Source: Eretmocerus hayati
Lineage: Eukaryota; Arthropoda; Insecta; Hymenoptera; Aphelinidae
Assembly (NCBI GenBank): GCA_029851415.1
Contig: CM056742.1
Location: forward strand, 114,578,246 to 114,642,245
Length of the DNA stretch: 64,000 nucleotides
Direction: 5' to 3'
The notes below the pieces were generated by a model. It did no database searches. It worked only from the letters and a program-made list of their open reading frames with translations, and had not been told where the DNA came from. A program made the translations under genes and the position numbers. Positions 22,808 to 33,779 of this stretch are shown here, in pieces (the stretch's first letter is position 1; each line of letters begins with the position of its first letter).

Positions 22808-23794
22808 CAGGGTTTGACAAATAACGCTGGTTTCGTTATGGTGCGTTATTAACGAAACCCTCGGAGATCTGTTATGATATTCGTTAATTCGTTAAATAAT
22901 GGGTAGAATTCCGTTATGTTTTTCGTTACGTTACTAGAATAACGTTAAAATCATAACGAATTGAATTTCGTTTCGTTATGAGTTTCGGTATTCTTAACGA
23001 AACGTATAACGAAATTCATGTGGATAACGTTATTCGAAACTAACGAAACTAATAACGAAATTGAGTAACGTAATTTCCAAGACATTTCTTTAAAGTTTTC
23101 CGTTACGTTAACATAACGAAATTCTTTTTCGAGTTTCGTTACGTTATTTTTTTCCATTATATTCATAGCCGCTAATGAATTCTGACTCATTTCTGAGTGA
23201 ATGCAATATCACCCTCTCTGAAAATGACGGTATCTCGGATTCTATGCGTCGTAGGAGAATTTTGAAAAAAGTATCTCCGAATACTTGGTTGTACCCACCA
23301 ACCTAGTCTATCTCTGGCGCATTAGGAATCAGTCATATCCGATCTTCTCTATTTAAGGCCCTCGTGGGGCAAAACTTCGTCCTGATCACTTGGCGAAAGA
23401 AAAAAAACGAAACAAAATATAATTTCCGTTTCGTTGCGTTACTCGCGGAAGTAACGTAACGAAATCAATTATAATGTGAATAACGTTACTCGAATACCGT
23501 AACGAAACTCCAATACTTGAATTTCGTTTCGTTATTGATAACGTTATTCACATATAACGTTATTCACGTAAGAGTTGAGTTTCGTTATTATAGAATAACG
23601 TTTTTGATAACAAAACGAAATTCGAGGATTGAAGTTTCGTTACGTTATTGTATTACGTTAGTGACATTACGTTACGGTATTTGGTTATGTTATCCCAACG
23701 TAACGAAATTACCTCTTAATTTCGTTTTTTTTCATCATAACGTAACATAACGAAATCGATAACGCAATTTTGTTATGTTACTTGTCAAACCCTG
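22808..23794. mobile_element. hAT-type foldback with 8-bp target duplication
   Basis: TIR CAGGGTTTGACAA starts at 22808 and TTGTCAAACCCTG ends at 23794. The perfect 8-bp repeat GATTTTAC flanks it (22800-22807 and 23795-23802), the hAT signature. Both arms are dense in short motifs of the TAACGAAA/TTTCGTTACGTTA kind (dozens in 22830-23160 and 23410-23780). A 250-bp unrelated core (about 23165-23410) separates them. There is no transposase. Subterminal repeated motifs are known hAT transposase-binding features. Confidence 0.9.
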
Positions 23795-23957
23795 GATTTT
23801 ACTCATCGGTCCTTGTTCACCAGCACCTATACTTGTATTGCGTACGCTGTGTGTACTCTTTTATATTGCTGACGATCTGTGAAGTTTTGACTATGTAGGA
23901 CCTAGAGCCCTTGACCCCGATGAAAAAATCGTTCATTCATTTATTCACTCATTCATT

Positions 23958-24081
23958 CTCTCTCGATCTTTCTTATTCGCGGTGGCTATTGGGTGAATAT
24001 GCTGAGACATACGAAGGAAAAGGAGGTACCGCCCTAGCAGTTCCGGGCTGGGGCCTGATTCCGACTAGCACTAATGCCTTA
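23958..24081. other. Left flank of the palindrome
   Basis: Short spacer. The frame 23911-24108 is unmatched, but its end joins in sense with the repeat fragment at 25371 if the palindrome is removed. Confidence 0.4.
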
Positions 24082-24460
24082 CTCGCACGGGCGTATACAC
24101 AGGTCTAACAACTCCCGTGGTGGGGGTGGGTCCGCTAATGTTGCCAGCTGATAGTTCGCGAGTTGGCCACCTACGGCGCGTCGATCTGAGCAAACATAGC
24201 TCGCGGCTGCGCGGCTCGTCGGTCCGGTCGTCTGCTCTCGCCATGAGGTCCCGCGCGCACACCAACGAGTTGCATGCATGCATTACGGATAGGCCTAATT
24301 ACGGACTTCTACTTGCTTTATCTATTCTCAATGATCTCGGGAAGGATAATCAACCATTTCTGTCGCTCAACTGGAGTATTATATGTTACGATGCATTTCT
24401 AGAGTAAGCCCATGTGGGGGCAAGCGACTTATATATAAGTATTTGTTTCCGTCTGGACAG

Positions 24461-24545
24461 ATGCCGCGATAGCCATGTGGTCAAGGTGCCTGTCTCTTGT
24501 TTTGGTGGCCCCAGTTCAAATCCCCGATATTCCAATTTTTTTTTT
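24461..24545 (+). ncRNA. tRNA-like Pol III unit, left arm
   Basis: Box A-like TAGCCATGTGG and box B-like AGTTCAAATCC sit about 45 bp apart, with CTGTCTCTTGTTTTG in the anticodon position, then a run of ten T (about 24536-24545) as a Pol III terminator. Acceptor-stem pairing is poor, so this is not a functional tRNA. It is more like the head of a tRNA-derived SINE. Confidence 0.5.
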
Positions 24546-24908
24546 CCAACAGCAATCTTCAAATGTTTTTATTCTAATCGGTCAATTAGAGAGCGATTTA
24601 TTCATATGGGAATTTTGTGATATGGATATCCGAGAGAGAGTATTTCGAATTTTGCTCATACCTTACATGCCGAGCATCAATCTTTTCGTCATTATTTCTG
24701 ACATTTCAATGAGCATTCTTCAACTCTCTTTTTCATCATCACTTAACACGATGTACACAGTAAATCCGAAATTTTCCAAATGTTTTGAAAGTAATTGCAC
24801 CACTTTTGGATATTCCTGCTCTCTCGGATATCCATATAACAAAATTCCCATATGAATAAATCACTCCCTAATTGACCGATTAGAAAAAAAACATTTGAAG
24901 ATTGCTGT

Positions 24909-24984
24909 TAAAAAAAAATGGAATATCGGGGATTTGAACTGGGGCCAGCAAAACAAGAGACAGGCACCTTGACCACACGGCTGT
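24909..24984 (-). ncRNA. tRNA-like Pol III unit, right arm
   Basis: On the minus strand GCCGTGTGGTCAAGGTGCC, CTGTCTCTTGTTTTG and AGTTCAAATCCCC occur in the same order as in the left arm, followed by a T run. The box A here is closer to consensus than in the left arm. Confidence 0.5.
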
Positions 24985-25370
24985 CCAGACCTATACAAAT
25001 ACTTATATATAAGTCGCTTGCCCCCACATGGGCTTACTCTAGTTGGGTTGAGAATCTGTCACCCAATATCAAATGCATCGTAACATATAATACTCCAGTT
25101 GAGCGACAGAAATTGTTGATTATCCTTCCCGAGATGATTGAGGATAGATAAAGCAAGTAGAAGTCCGTAATGCATGCATGATGCAACTCGTTGGAGTGCG
25201 CGCGGGACCTAGCATAGCGAAAGCAGACGACCAGACACACGATAGCCGCGAGCTGTTTATGCTCAGATCAACGCGCTGCCGGGTGGCCAACTTAGGAACC
25301 CCAACTGGTCACAGTAGCGGACCTACCCCCACCATGGGAGTTGTTAGACCTGTGTATACGACCGTGCGAG

Positions 25371-25431
25371 ACTCGCTACCACTCGTTCGACTTGTGAATG
25401 TTCTTGATGAGTCAGAGACCCTTGAAGTGCT
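25371..25431 (+). repeat. Dispersed repeat fragment, partner of 14121-14188
   Basis: Translation 'LPLVRLVNVLDESETLEVL' mirrors 'LPLIRLINLLDKSEALEML' at 14 kb, so an old coding repeat is likely. It starts exactly at the right border of the palindrome. Confidence 0.6.
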
Positions 25432-25666
25432 TTCTCGAGACATTGTGCGTAAAAGTGTACCTTGCGTACGGTCCGTCGAATTCTACTTACAGTTCATCGA
25501 AATTTATAGCTCGATACACGAGAGTCAATGGTAAATTCCGGTACAACGGTGTAAGAATCGGTTCTACTCTGATGTATCAAACTATACATCTTGATCGTCT
25601 GTGCACAAATGGGTAATTTGCATACTGCTTTTCGCTTTTCATTTGCTCACAGAAGACCAAGAACAT

Positions 25667-25790
25667 AGTATGATACTCGGGCGCAATGGTTTTCGCTTTC
25701 TCGTGACTATTTAGACCCTTGCCTGCGGCTCGGGCTTAGAAAAGTCACTCGAAGTGCGAAAACCATCGTTTGCGCCCTTGTATACTATAC
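25667..25790. repeat. Small hairpin repeat
   Basis: GGCGCAATGGTTTTCGC is mirrored at GCGAAAACCATCGTTTGCGC, and AGTATGATAC at GTATACTATACT; arms are about 45 bp. It could be a mini-MITE. Class unknown. Confidence 0.5.
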
Positions 25791-26446
25791 TATTTTTATG
25801 AAAATCAAGTGAAAGTCGACAAACTATGCGCAATGCACAATTCTGAGGACAGTGTATAGAAAACCTATTTTCCGCATAGGGGAAAAAAATTGAACTCCCG
25901 TGTATTGACATGTACTATTTGGTTATCCCGTGCGCAATAATAGCCATCGAAACGCAAGTATGCGTGCACGAAAAGCAGATTTGCGCATCATCTGGAAGAA
26001 CCGTGTACGAACATTTCTTCATTCAATGCGGAAACGAGAAAACTCTGCGGCAATCTCTTCTTACGCATTGCACAGATGGAGATCCGTGAGCCAATGAGGC
26101 GTTCAAGCACGGCTCAAATTTGGTTTGCGCACTGGAGTTGGGCTGATATCAGATCATTCTACTCTCCATGGGAGAGTCAGGGTCTTGGATCATAACTGGA
26201 GATAAGTTGGATATTAGTTGGGAGAATTGAGCATGCATGTCGATGTGTCGCTGCAAAGCGGATATGAATCCCCCGTTCATTCATCGTTTGAGATGAGATC
26301 ATAATAGTTCCATCTCAACTGAGGAAATACACCCAAGAGATGGAGATAGTCATAACCTCTGAGACCATCTCCATGGGAACATGTATTCAGATGATCAATC
26401 ACCATCATACGAATTCGGATGGGATATCGAAATTGGATCTGCTGAG
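25791..26446. other. No gene seen
   Basis: Short unmatched frames only (26340-26552 plus, 26395-26595 minus, both reaching into the palindrome arm). Confidence 0.4.
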
Positions 26447-27310
26447 AACTGGGCCGAGTCTACATAGACGCGCTCACTCTGGGCGCGCGCGCGCTCTCTT
26501 CGCTTGCACTCTCCACCCAAACACCGGAGTGGGTACCGAAAATGGGATCTGAAAATCTTTTGACGAGTATTTCCTATCAATCGGAGTATCAGCACGAGTT
26601 CGTGGGCTCAAAACCCGTCAGTCTATTTTTAAGAACGACCAAAAAATTTATTTGTATCGAATGGAGATCGAAAAGTGAGAGACTTGGATGTCGATCGATG
26701 TGCCTGATATCACCACCTCCAACTCCTCAGGTTCCTAACTTGCGGCTTATTCAACAATATTCAACGTTATTTCGGGTTTGCATTGAGATTTCCTCCAGAA
26801 ACTGTGAAATAAGCAAAGGTGTGCGGAATTTTGGTTGAGAAGAATCGAGCTATTCCATGTACACCAAAGATCAAAATTGTGTTACAAGAGTCACTCCTCC
26901 GTAAATTTGGGACATCTCGGGTGTTATTAATCAGGATTTCATACACTTTAGCTCATTATTCAGCTTCTGAAATAAGTACCAATGTATAACCAAGATGATG
27001 CTGAATATCGCTGAATGGTTTGCAAGTTGGAGACCTGATGAAGAGTTGGGGGATGCTCATATGAGACACAACCACGCCTCTCATTTTTCGATCTCTATAC
27101 GATGCAAATAAATTTTTTGGTCAATTTACGCAATAGAATGGCCGTTTTCCATCTCACAAACCCGTGCTGATACTCCGATTGAGAGGGAACGCTCGTCAAA
27201 AGATTTTCAAATCCTATTTCCGGTACCTACTCCAGTGTCTGGATGGAGAGTGCAAGCGGAGAGAGCGCGCGCGCCCGGGGTGAGCGCGTCTATGTAGACT
27301 CGGCCCAGTT
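26447..27310. mobile_element. 864-bp foldback with AACTGGGCCGAG tips
   Basis: AACTGGGCCGAGTCTACATA at the left is mirrored exactly at the right end. Arms of about 350 bp run inward, including a GCGCGCGCGC stretch and the block 'AAAATCTTTTGACGAG'. The turn lies near 26880. No target duplication is visible. Confidence 0.75.
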
Positions 27311-27504
27311 GGCGATAGTCTTGAGCAACGTGGTGACAGCAACGATGCCAAGTGTTTCCTTTGATACAGATTACAGGTTTTTCTGAGAAGAGGCGCTCCC
27401 TCTCCTAGATCCTCTCCTACGCACGAATGCAGAAAGGAGAGATGGTAGCATACCTTCGCAGCGTCTGAAAGATGTTCCGCGGGCTCTCGGATGACAGGAA
27501 CGAA

Positions 27505-27921
27505 CAGAAACTAGAACGGACTACACATCGTAACTCACATATACGAACAAGAACAGGCTATGGACGGAAATGGGCAATGCTACCATGGTCGACACGGGCG
27601 AGAAGACTTGGCCACTTACACGGTCAGAAACGAGAATGGGCGAGAATGGGCTGAGCCTCGTATTTTTACTACACGGATGGGAAAGAGTAATGACGTAATA
27701 AAGGACACGGACGAAAACGGCCACGGGCGAAAACCTTAACTTCGTATTCTTCCCACACGGGCAGAAATGGGCGAGGAGACTTGTGCATCGTCATGGTTAG
27801 AAACGGACACGGACGAGAACGGACTGAACTTGGTATATTTCCCACACGGCTAAAAACGGGCGAGAAGACTTGTGCATTGACACGGGTGGAAACGGACACG
27901 GGCAAAAACGGACTGAGCTTA
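27505..27921 (-). repeat. Minisatellite block 2a, inverted relative to block 1
   Basis: Same family as 19845-20502 but on the opposite strand, with units such as GACACGGGCGAAAACGGAC. The first 150 bp are more diverged. Confidence 0.8.
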
Positions 27922-28275
27922 CAATGGGAGGGCCAACCTTGTGGAACACGGATCCTTATGAAACTTTGGGAATCATCTTGTTTTGGCGCAAAATGAAGGT
28001 ATCTCCAGGGGTTTGATCCCATGAGCCTCCTATCCCGAGATACAGCTTTGGAAGTTAGCATCGTTTGTATATCTATATATACGATTTTTCAACATGGGCC
28101 TATATTGGCAATGCCAATCTCCATAGCTGTATTTGAGAATAGGAGGCCCATGGGATTAAAGAATAGGAGGCCCATGGGATTAAATCCTTGGAGATACCTT
28201 CATTTCTCACCAAAACAAGATGATTCCCAAGGTTTCATCAAGATCCGCGTTCCACAAGGTTGGACTTCCCCTTGG
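27922..28275. mobile_element. CAAGGGG-family MITE inserted in the minisatellite
   Basis: TA|CAATGGGAGGGCCAACC at 27920 and the near-complement GGTTGGACTTCCCCTTGG|TA ending at 28277. The arms also share the 'AAGATGATTCCCAAGG' and 'AGGAGGCCCATGGGATT' blocks; the last is tandemly doubled at 28140-28185. The family recurs at 33320-33561. It splits the array, so it is younger than it. Confidence 0.8.
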
Positions 28276-28277
28276 TA

Positions 28278-28975
28278 GTATGTTTGGTGAACGGATAGAA
28301 ACGGGCAATGTTATTATACCGAACACAGTCAAAACCGGGCGTAAAGACTTGAGCATTGACACGGGTAGAAACGGACACGGGCAAAAACAGAGTGAGCTTG
28401 GTAATTTTGGTACACGGACAGAAACGGGCAATGCTACTATACCGGACACGGGTAGAAACGGACACGGGCGAAAACTGACAGTGCTTCTTATTCTGCCCAC
28501 ACGGACAGAAACGGGTCATGTTATCATACTGGACACGGGCAAAAACAGGCGTGAAGACTTGTGAATTGACACAGGTAGAAACGGACACGGGCAAAAACGA
28601 ACTGAGCTCGGTATGTTTGGTACACGGACAGAAACGGGAAATGTTATTATACCGAACACAGTCAAAACCGGGCATAAAGACTTGAGCATTGACACGGGTA
28701 GAAACGGACACGGGCAAAAACAGAGTGAGCTTGGTATTTTCGGTACACGGACAGAAACGGGCAATGCTACTATACCGAACACGGGCGAAAACGGACAGTG
28801 CTTCTTATTTTGCCCACACGGACAGAAACGGGTCATGTTATCATACTGGGCACAGGCAAAAACGGGCGAGAAGGCTTGTGCATTGACACGGATAGAAACG
28901 GACACGGGCGAAAACGGACTACACTTTGTACCTTGCCTATACGGACAGAAACGGGCACGTTGCCAAGAGGGAGCT
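28278..28975 (-). repeat. Minisatellite block 2b
   Basis: Continuation of block 2 after the MITE. Higher-order units of about 330 bp are nearly repeated (28290-28560 against 28620-28880). It gives overlapping frames of up to 166 codons on both strands, which I reject as genes. Confidence 0.85.
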
Positions 28976-30226
28976 TGCAAGCACACGGACGTGCGAGGGT
29001 CGTCTGGGGGCTGCATTCATAATTACAAAACGGGAGCCGCACGACATCAGCCCGTTTTCCACAGCACCGGGGATTTTAGACACTAATGAAAAGTGACATG
29101 GTCGTGAGTGACATAATTCATAATTCAAAACTGCTCAAATGTGAGATAGAGAGATCGAGAGATTCTACGATTCGACGTCTCCTACAAAGTCTGACATGTC
29201 ATCGCTTGCATGGGATCGACGAAGAGTCTTATCTTACATCGACGAGAAGCAGTGAATTTCTCTCAATCAGATGTGGTCACATCCCTCTCATTAGTACCGT
29301 CACCTTGTAATTAACGAGGAATGATACTCTCTCAAAATGTCGACATGGCTGCACCTGCGTGGGGAAACAATTTTCCAATTCGCAGACGCAGAGTTCAAGG
29401 AACGATCTTCCTTTGGACTATTTTTGTGGCCAATTGTGGCCGACCGGAAGAAGATTTCACGAAGAAGACGTGACACAGATTCTTTTTTTGAAATTGTTAT
29501 TCACCTTTATCATTCAACACTCGAATATTTCAAACTCTCGTGAAGGACCAAGACAATTTTTTGGATTCTTGCGACGTTCTCCGCTTCATCCAACTAAAAT
29601 CTTCCAGGGAAAAAAGTGTCAATTTTTTAATAGAATCCATGTATCTCGGACCCAGTTCGGGATGCAATATCCGGTTCACGGCATTCAAGAGGTCATTAAG
29701 AGATTTGTTGAAATCCGACGCTCGAGAATAGTTTTAAGATCATGTGCATTTTCTTTAAGCATGAAGAAGGGAAGCAGCTAAATAGTATTCTTCCTGCCTA
29801 AGGCTCTACAGTGCATGTACAATATCTACAGAACGAAGAGAAGATGGATAATTCTTGTCTACCCAAAACGGGCGGTGAAAGGGCCAATAGCATTCATTAT
29901 TATGAGAACCCCAAGAATCACGTTTGAAGGCGGTGGTTTTTTTTATTAGAATGTTGAAAAATTAGTTTATCGGCATACCTCGCGCGGAAGCGTGTAATTA
30001 CCAACCTAATCTCTGGGTAACAAATCCCACATTGCTGCCCTTGACCAGGTCAGGAAGCTTGCATTTCCCCGCATTGTTTAGTTCTCAAGACCCCGTTATT
30101 GCGGTTGTTTGGAGCTCCCTAACCTCTAGACGGCATTGCTCATCAGGAATCTCACAATCCGGATGCTGGGATGCCGAAAATGGGGGCCATCGCAGGTTTC
30201 AAATTTCTCATCCATAAAAACGTCTC
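28976..30226. other. No gene recognised
   Basis: Frames at 29359-29781 (140 codons) and 29540-29731 overlap in different frames and match nothing I know. No satellite or inverted repeat stands out. Confidence 0.45.
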
Positions 30227-30235
30227 AATGGGAAT

Positions 30236-31129
30236 GATATCGATAGTTTACGATAACTTGGAAAATATCGGTATCTATATAGAAAAGGTCGAATTGGTCA
30301 ATGTCATATCAATATCGTCAGGTCAAATATCGAGAATTACCGAAAATTTTAATATCGGTGAGAAACATCTATGGTACACTGTATATCTACCCAAAGCGCT
30401 CTCTAATGATGTTGACATGATGCCCTCGAATGATTCCATTCACGTGTCCAATGCAGTCTAAGAGTTCAAGAAGGTAGAAAGAGAACGAAATTGAAACAAG
30501 GAAATACAGCTAGATTAGAATCGCATCTATGTGTACACCATTGCGAGTATAATTCGATTTTTGTATGTGAGGTATAGTCAAAAGCTAGTCGAATATTTGA
30601 ATTCTCCAAGGGCGAGAAGCGAAGAATATTATTTCATTTCTCACCGGAACAAGATGATACCAAAGTTTCCTCAAGAGCCGGACTTCGCAGACCTAGTGCT
30701 CTCTTTGTGAGTACAGCTTCATCGGTTCCAGTCGAAGTTTTTTTTTTTTTTTTTTCTTATGGGATCTCTCAAGATGCTAAAGTCACTCATGTGTATCAAT
30801 TCCTACTCAAGATCCTATTTGTCTAAAATGATATGTAAAAGAATAAATTTACATATTATTTTAGACAAATGGGATCCTGAAAATGATAAAATCTTATAAA
30901 TAAATGAGTAGCGCAAAAATGATAATGAATGAATGATAATTCTACAGTTTGAATCGTGTTTTGCTCAAATTATCTACGTTTCAACGACGATTTTCGATGT
31001 TCCGATATTCATGATATATCGGACCTTATAATGTCGATATCGACTACGTTTGGACTCGTTGATATCGTATCGATGTCGACTCGATATCAGCATTGATATG
31101 GATATAATATCGAAATATCGGGAAAATCT
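30236..31129. repeat. ATATCGAT-rich segment between 9-bp direct repeats
   Basis: The ends of this segment (30236-30360 and 30960-31129) are rich in ATCGAT/ATATCG words. AATGGGAAT flanks it at 30227-30235 and 31130-31138. The ends do not form a clear inverted repeat, so the transposon reading is tentative. A diverged scrap of the CAAGGGG MITE family lies at about 30630-30680 (TTTCTCACCGGAACAAGATG). Confidence 0.35.
30810..30878. repeat. Hairpin with 31-bp stem
   Basis: GATCCTATTTGTCTAAAATG is mirrored across a loop of about 8 bases, with only about three mismatches over 31 positions. It is isolated and could be a tiny MITE or a microRNA-like precursor. Confidence 0.6.
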
Positions 31130-31138
31130 AATGGGAAT

Positions 31139-32775
31139 GGATGCGAGGCTTGCAGTTTTTCCTTCATTTTCAGTTCATAATAATTACTATTCAGCGCAGA
31201 AGATCGATATGCTTCAAATGACCAGGAGATTGATTTGCCTTGTTGCCGGTCAGTCACATACTGATGGCGTCCACCATGGCAACTTGCTACCCACGCTCAA
31301 CCCCTTCTACGGGACACACTCCAATGAATTGTACAAGTTTCCAAGCACACGTTGGCCCCACTGCTCATGGCCCCTTTTACATCTCAACCTCGAATATTTC
31401 TCGTTAATTAAAGAGTATATCATACATTTACAATCTCAACCATTCCATGGGCGTTGATTATGCCTAAATGCCAAAATCAGGTATTCACCATTTTTTGGCT
31501 ATCAAAAGTGCAGTCCATAATTTTGCCATGACAGTCGCTCTATTCTAGCCATTTCGCCACATTTTAACAATGAATGCTAGACCATTCAAATCAGCTGTTA
31601 TCTAGTCTTGAAACTAAGTTCACTGGACGAATTTCTAACAAGGTAAATGTGAAAGGAATCGTCTTTGTCGATGTGAAAGAGTGCCTACAGTATTTTACTC
31701 TTCGTCGATATGAGACAGAATGTTGAAATACTTAGAGGAGATACTTTTGTAAAGGACGTCGAAGCCTCTTCCTAGATTCGGAATCAGGGGTGGAATGAAG
31801 GGGCCTGAGGTGGAAAATTTGTGAAAATGAGCAACAAGATCGTTGAATCAAACAGAATTATTCGATGAGAGCGACGCGAGTCGGTAGCATGGACATACCC
31901 CTGTCCGCTCTCCTCGTCGGCCACGTTCACTTGAGTAACATCGGATCCCTCGTTTGGCAGAGCACACGCTCACTCAGCCAACAAGGATCGCAGAACCATT
32001 TTCAACTCGAAGGGTTGGAAATGGCTTGCATGTCGAGCACTTGGCGCACAGTTGGCTTGCCCGAGTCTTGGGTATAACGAGCTCGTTCTCCGCGGCTTCG
32101 AAGAAGCAAGAGCAAAGAAGGGAAAGAGCCATTAGTCTTCGTTGGCACGAGATGCGCTGCTTGTTGAATTGCCACCGTGACCGAAAGCCGATGGATTATT
32201 CGGACTTGACGAGAAGCGATGCGTACAATGCGCCGTGCACCGATGGCATGAGCGCCGAAGACGACGCGGTGAGAGCAATAGTGCTGCTGCATATAATGCA
32301 GCGCACCGAGACCGGCTGGCGAGGTGCGGGGGGGGGGGGGGGCGACCAAACGGGTCCGAGGTCCGAGCGCGCCGTTAATTCATGCTTCCTAAGTACGTAC
32401 TGTGCTCACTGACCTGCTGACGGTGAGCTTACATTCTTGCTTAACGAGAAAAAAGAGCTCGGGGCAACAGCCAAGGATCGCGAATCTATCATCGGATCAC
32501 TCGAACCAGGCTGCCTCCCCCTCCCTCTCTCGCTTCTGAAATCTATTCCGATTCCGAGGTTCGATTGTTCTATCTTTCAGTGCGAATACCGTCAAATTGA
32601 GTAATTTTGGTACGATCTTGTTACTTTTCATTTTGTTTGACTCGGCCTTTCAACGTACATTGACAAAGCCCACTTTTATTAGTAGTCAATAGGAAGCTTA
32701 CAGTCTCAGCTTTCGACTGGCAGGCTACAAAGTTCAATTTGATGTGTCTAAGCAGGAGCTGTTAGCAGTTTTGTA
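31139..32775. other. Mixed DNA with a CpG-rich stretch and poly(G), no gene seen
   Basis: 31860-32400 is GC-rich, with opposed frames (31954-32412 plus, 32002-32349 minus) and a 15-G run at 32328-32342. It may be a promoter-proximal or exon-bearing segment, but I find no supported exon. Confidence 0.4.
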
Positions 32776-32818
32776 AGTGTACCTAAGTTAGACCCCGACC
32801 GGGCAACTTTGGTACACT
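32776..32818. mobile_element. 43-bp miniature of the AGTGTACC family
   Basis: TA|AGTGTACCTAAGTTAG...GGTACACT|TA: two element tips almost back to back, forming a hairpin of CCCG/CGGG at the turn. It has the same tip and TA flanks as the larger copies. Confidence 0.6.
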
Positions 32819-32820
32819 TA

Positions 32821-33319
32821 CAGAATATCTGAATTCTACCCACCACCATGCGAGTGAATCAATTTTAATCGTTCAGAAGTCTTATTTTAAGCTGTTTGGA
32901 ACATTCTAAAACCTCGTAGACAATCACTTGACTCAATACAAGGTGAGATGAAAAGAAGTCGTCATAGGAAGTTGTACTGGAGTTACCCTATTCTCATGCT
33001 TCTTACGTAGAGTGGGGTAACATTGGTACACTTTTTCATGGTTTTTTCCCCTGTTTTTCATTCATTAAAATTCCAAATACTTCAAATACCCCAACGTAAC
33101 GATGGTTTCTTCAATATGGTGATATATGTGATGGAAATGTAGCATCATACACCAGTAGTTCATTTCGGAACAATTCTTAACAGGTACACTAACTGGACCC
33201 CTTGAGTATCGCTGCTAAATCAGCTTTTTCGGGAAGAGCTTCAATGAACGAGTACAATCGTTCACGCGGAATCTACGGTGGTTCAACACATTGTTTATGT
33301 GTGTGTCAAGAGGGAACAA
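32821..33319. other. No gene seen
   Basis: AT-rich. A further AGTGTACC-type end, 'GGGGTAACATTGGTACACTT', lies near 33014-33033. Confidence 0.4.
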
Positions 33320-33561
33320 TAAGTTTCAAAGCGATAGAATCCTGAGATACATATAGCTGTGGTGATTAGCATTGCCAGTATAGACTCATGTCGAAAAGTC
33401 GTATACATAGATGTACTAACAATGCTTATCTCTATAGCTGTATCTCGATAGGAGGCCCGTGGGATTTAACTCAATTGGAGACACCTTCATTTCTCACCAA
33501 AACAAAATGAGTCCCAGAATTCCATCAAGATCCGTGTTCAGCAAGATTGGACCTCCCCTTG
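33320..33561. mobile_element. CAAGGGG-family MITE, left-truncated copy
   Basis: Shares the right half of the element at 27922-28275 (GATAGGAGGCCCGTGGGATT and CTCACCAAAACAAAATGAG). Its right tip CCTCCCCTTG is followed by TA (33562-33563). Confidence 0.65.
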
Positions 33562-33779
33562 TAAGTTCCACTAGATCAATCTTCCCTCTCAAACCGAGAT
33601 AGGTTGAAATCCCCACACTCGCCCCATTAAAATACGCCACGGTCACATGCAAGTGATGCCTTTGAATACGTAAGTTGTCGCAAAGATGCTCACATGTATG
33701 ACTATACGATCGTGGAACACTTATTTTTACGAGAAATTATATGTTCCTTTGCAGTACTGCAGAGAAAGCTGACGAATTA

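Larger units (their letters stand above)
20503..23957 (+). mobile_element. CR1/Jockey-like LINE relic broken by three DNA transposons
   Basis: Four segments make up one element: 20503-20632, 21008-21179, 22060-22807 and 23803-23957. They are separated by inserts at 20633-21007, 21180-22059 and 22808-23794. Removing the inserts leaves a collinear reverse transcriptase 3' half, then an untranslated region ending in a (TTCA/ATTC)n tail near 23930-23957, as in CR1-type LINEs. The 5' part is missing and the minisatellite sits in its place. Stops and frameshifts are present, so it is dead. Confidence 0.85.
24082..25370. mobile_element. 1.3-kb palindrome with Pol III-type core in each arm
   Basis: Arms start CTCGCACGGGCGTATACACAGG and end with its complement; they are similar from tip to about 24640 and from about 24820. 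The turn lies near 24720. Each arm contains a tRNA-like segment followed by a T run, both reading towards the centre. Comparison with 14121-14137 shows the joined flanks without the insert, so the borders are 24082 and 25370 to within a base. No duplication longer than one or two bases is clear. There is no coding capacity. Confidence 0.8.

Noticed and set aside
24461..24530. Functional tRNA gene
   Set aside because: Box A and B are present, but the acceptor and T stems do not pair properly.
30236..31129. Confident hAT or Mutator insertion between AATGGGAAT repeats
   Set aside because: The ends do not form inverted repeats, so the 9-bp match could be chance; kept only as a tentative repeat.
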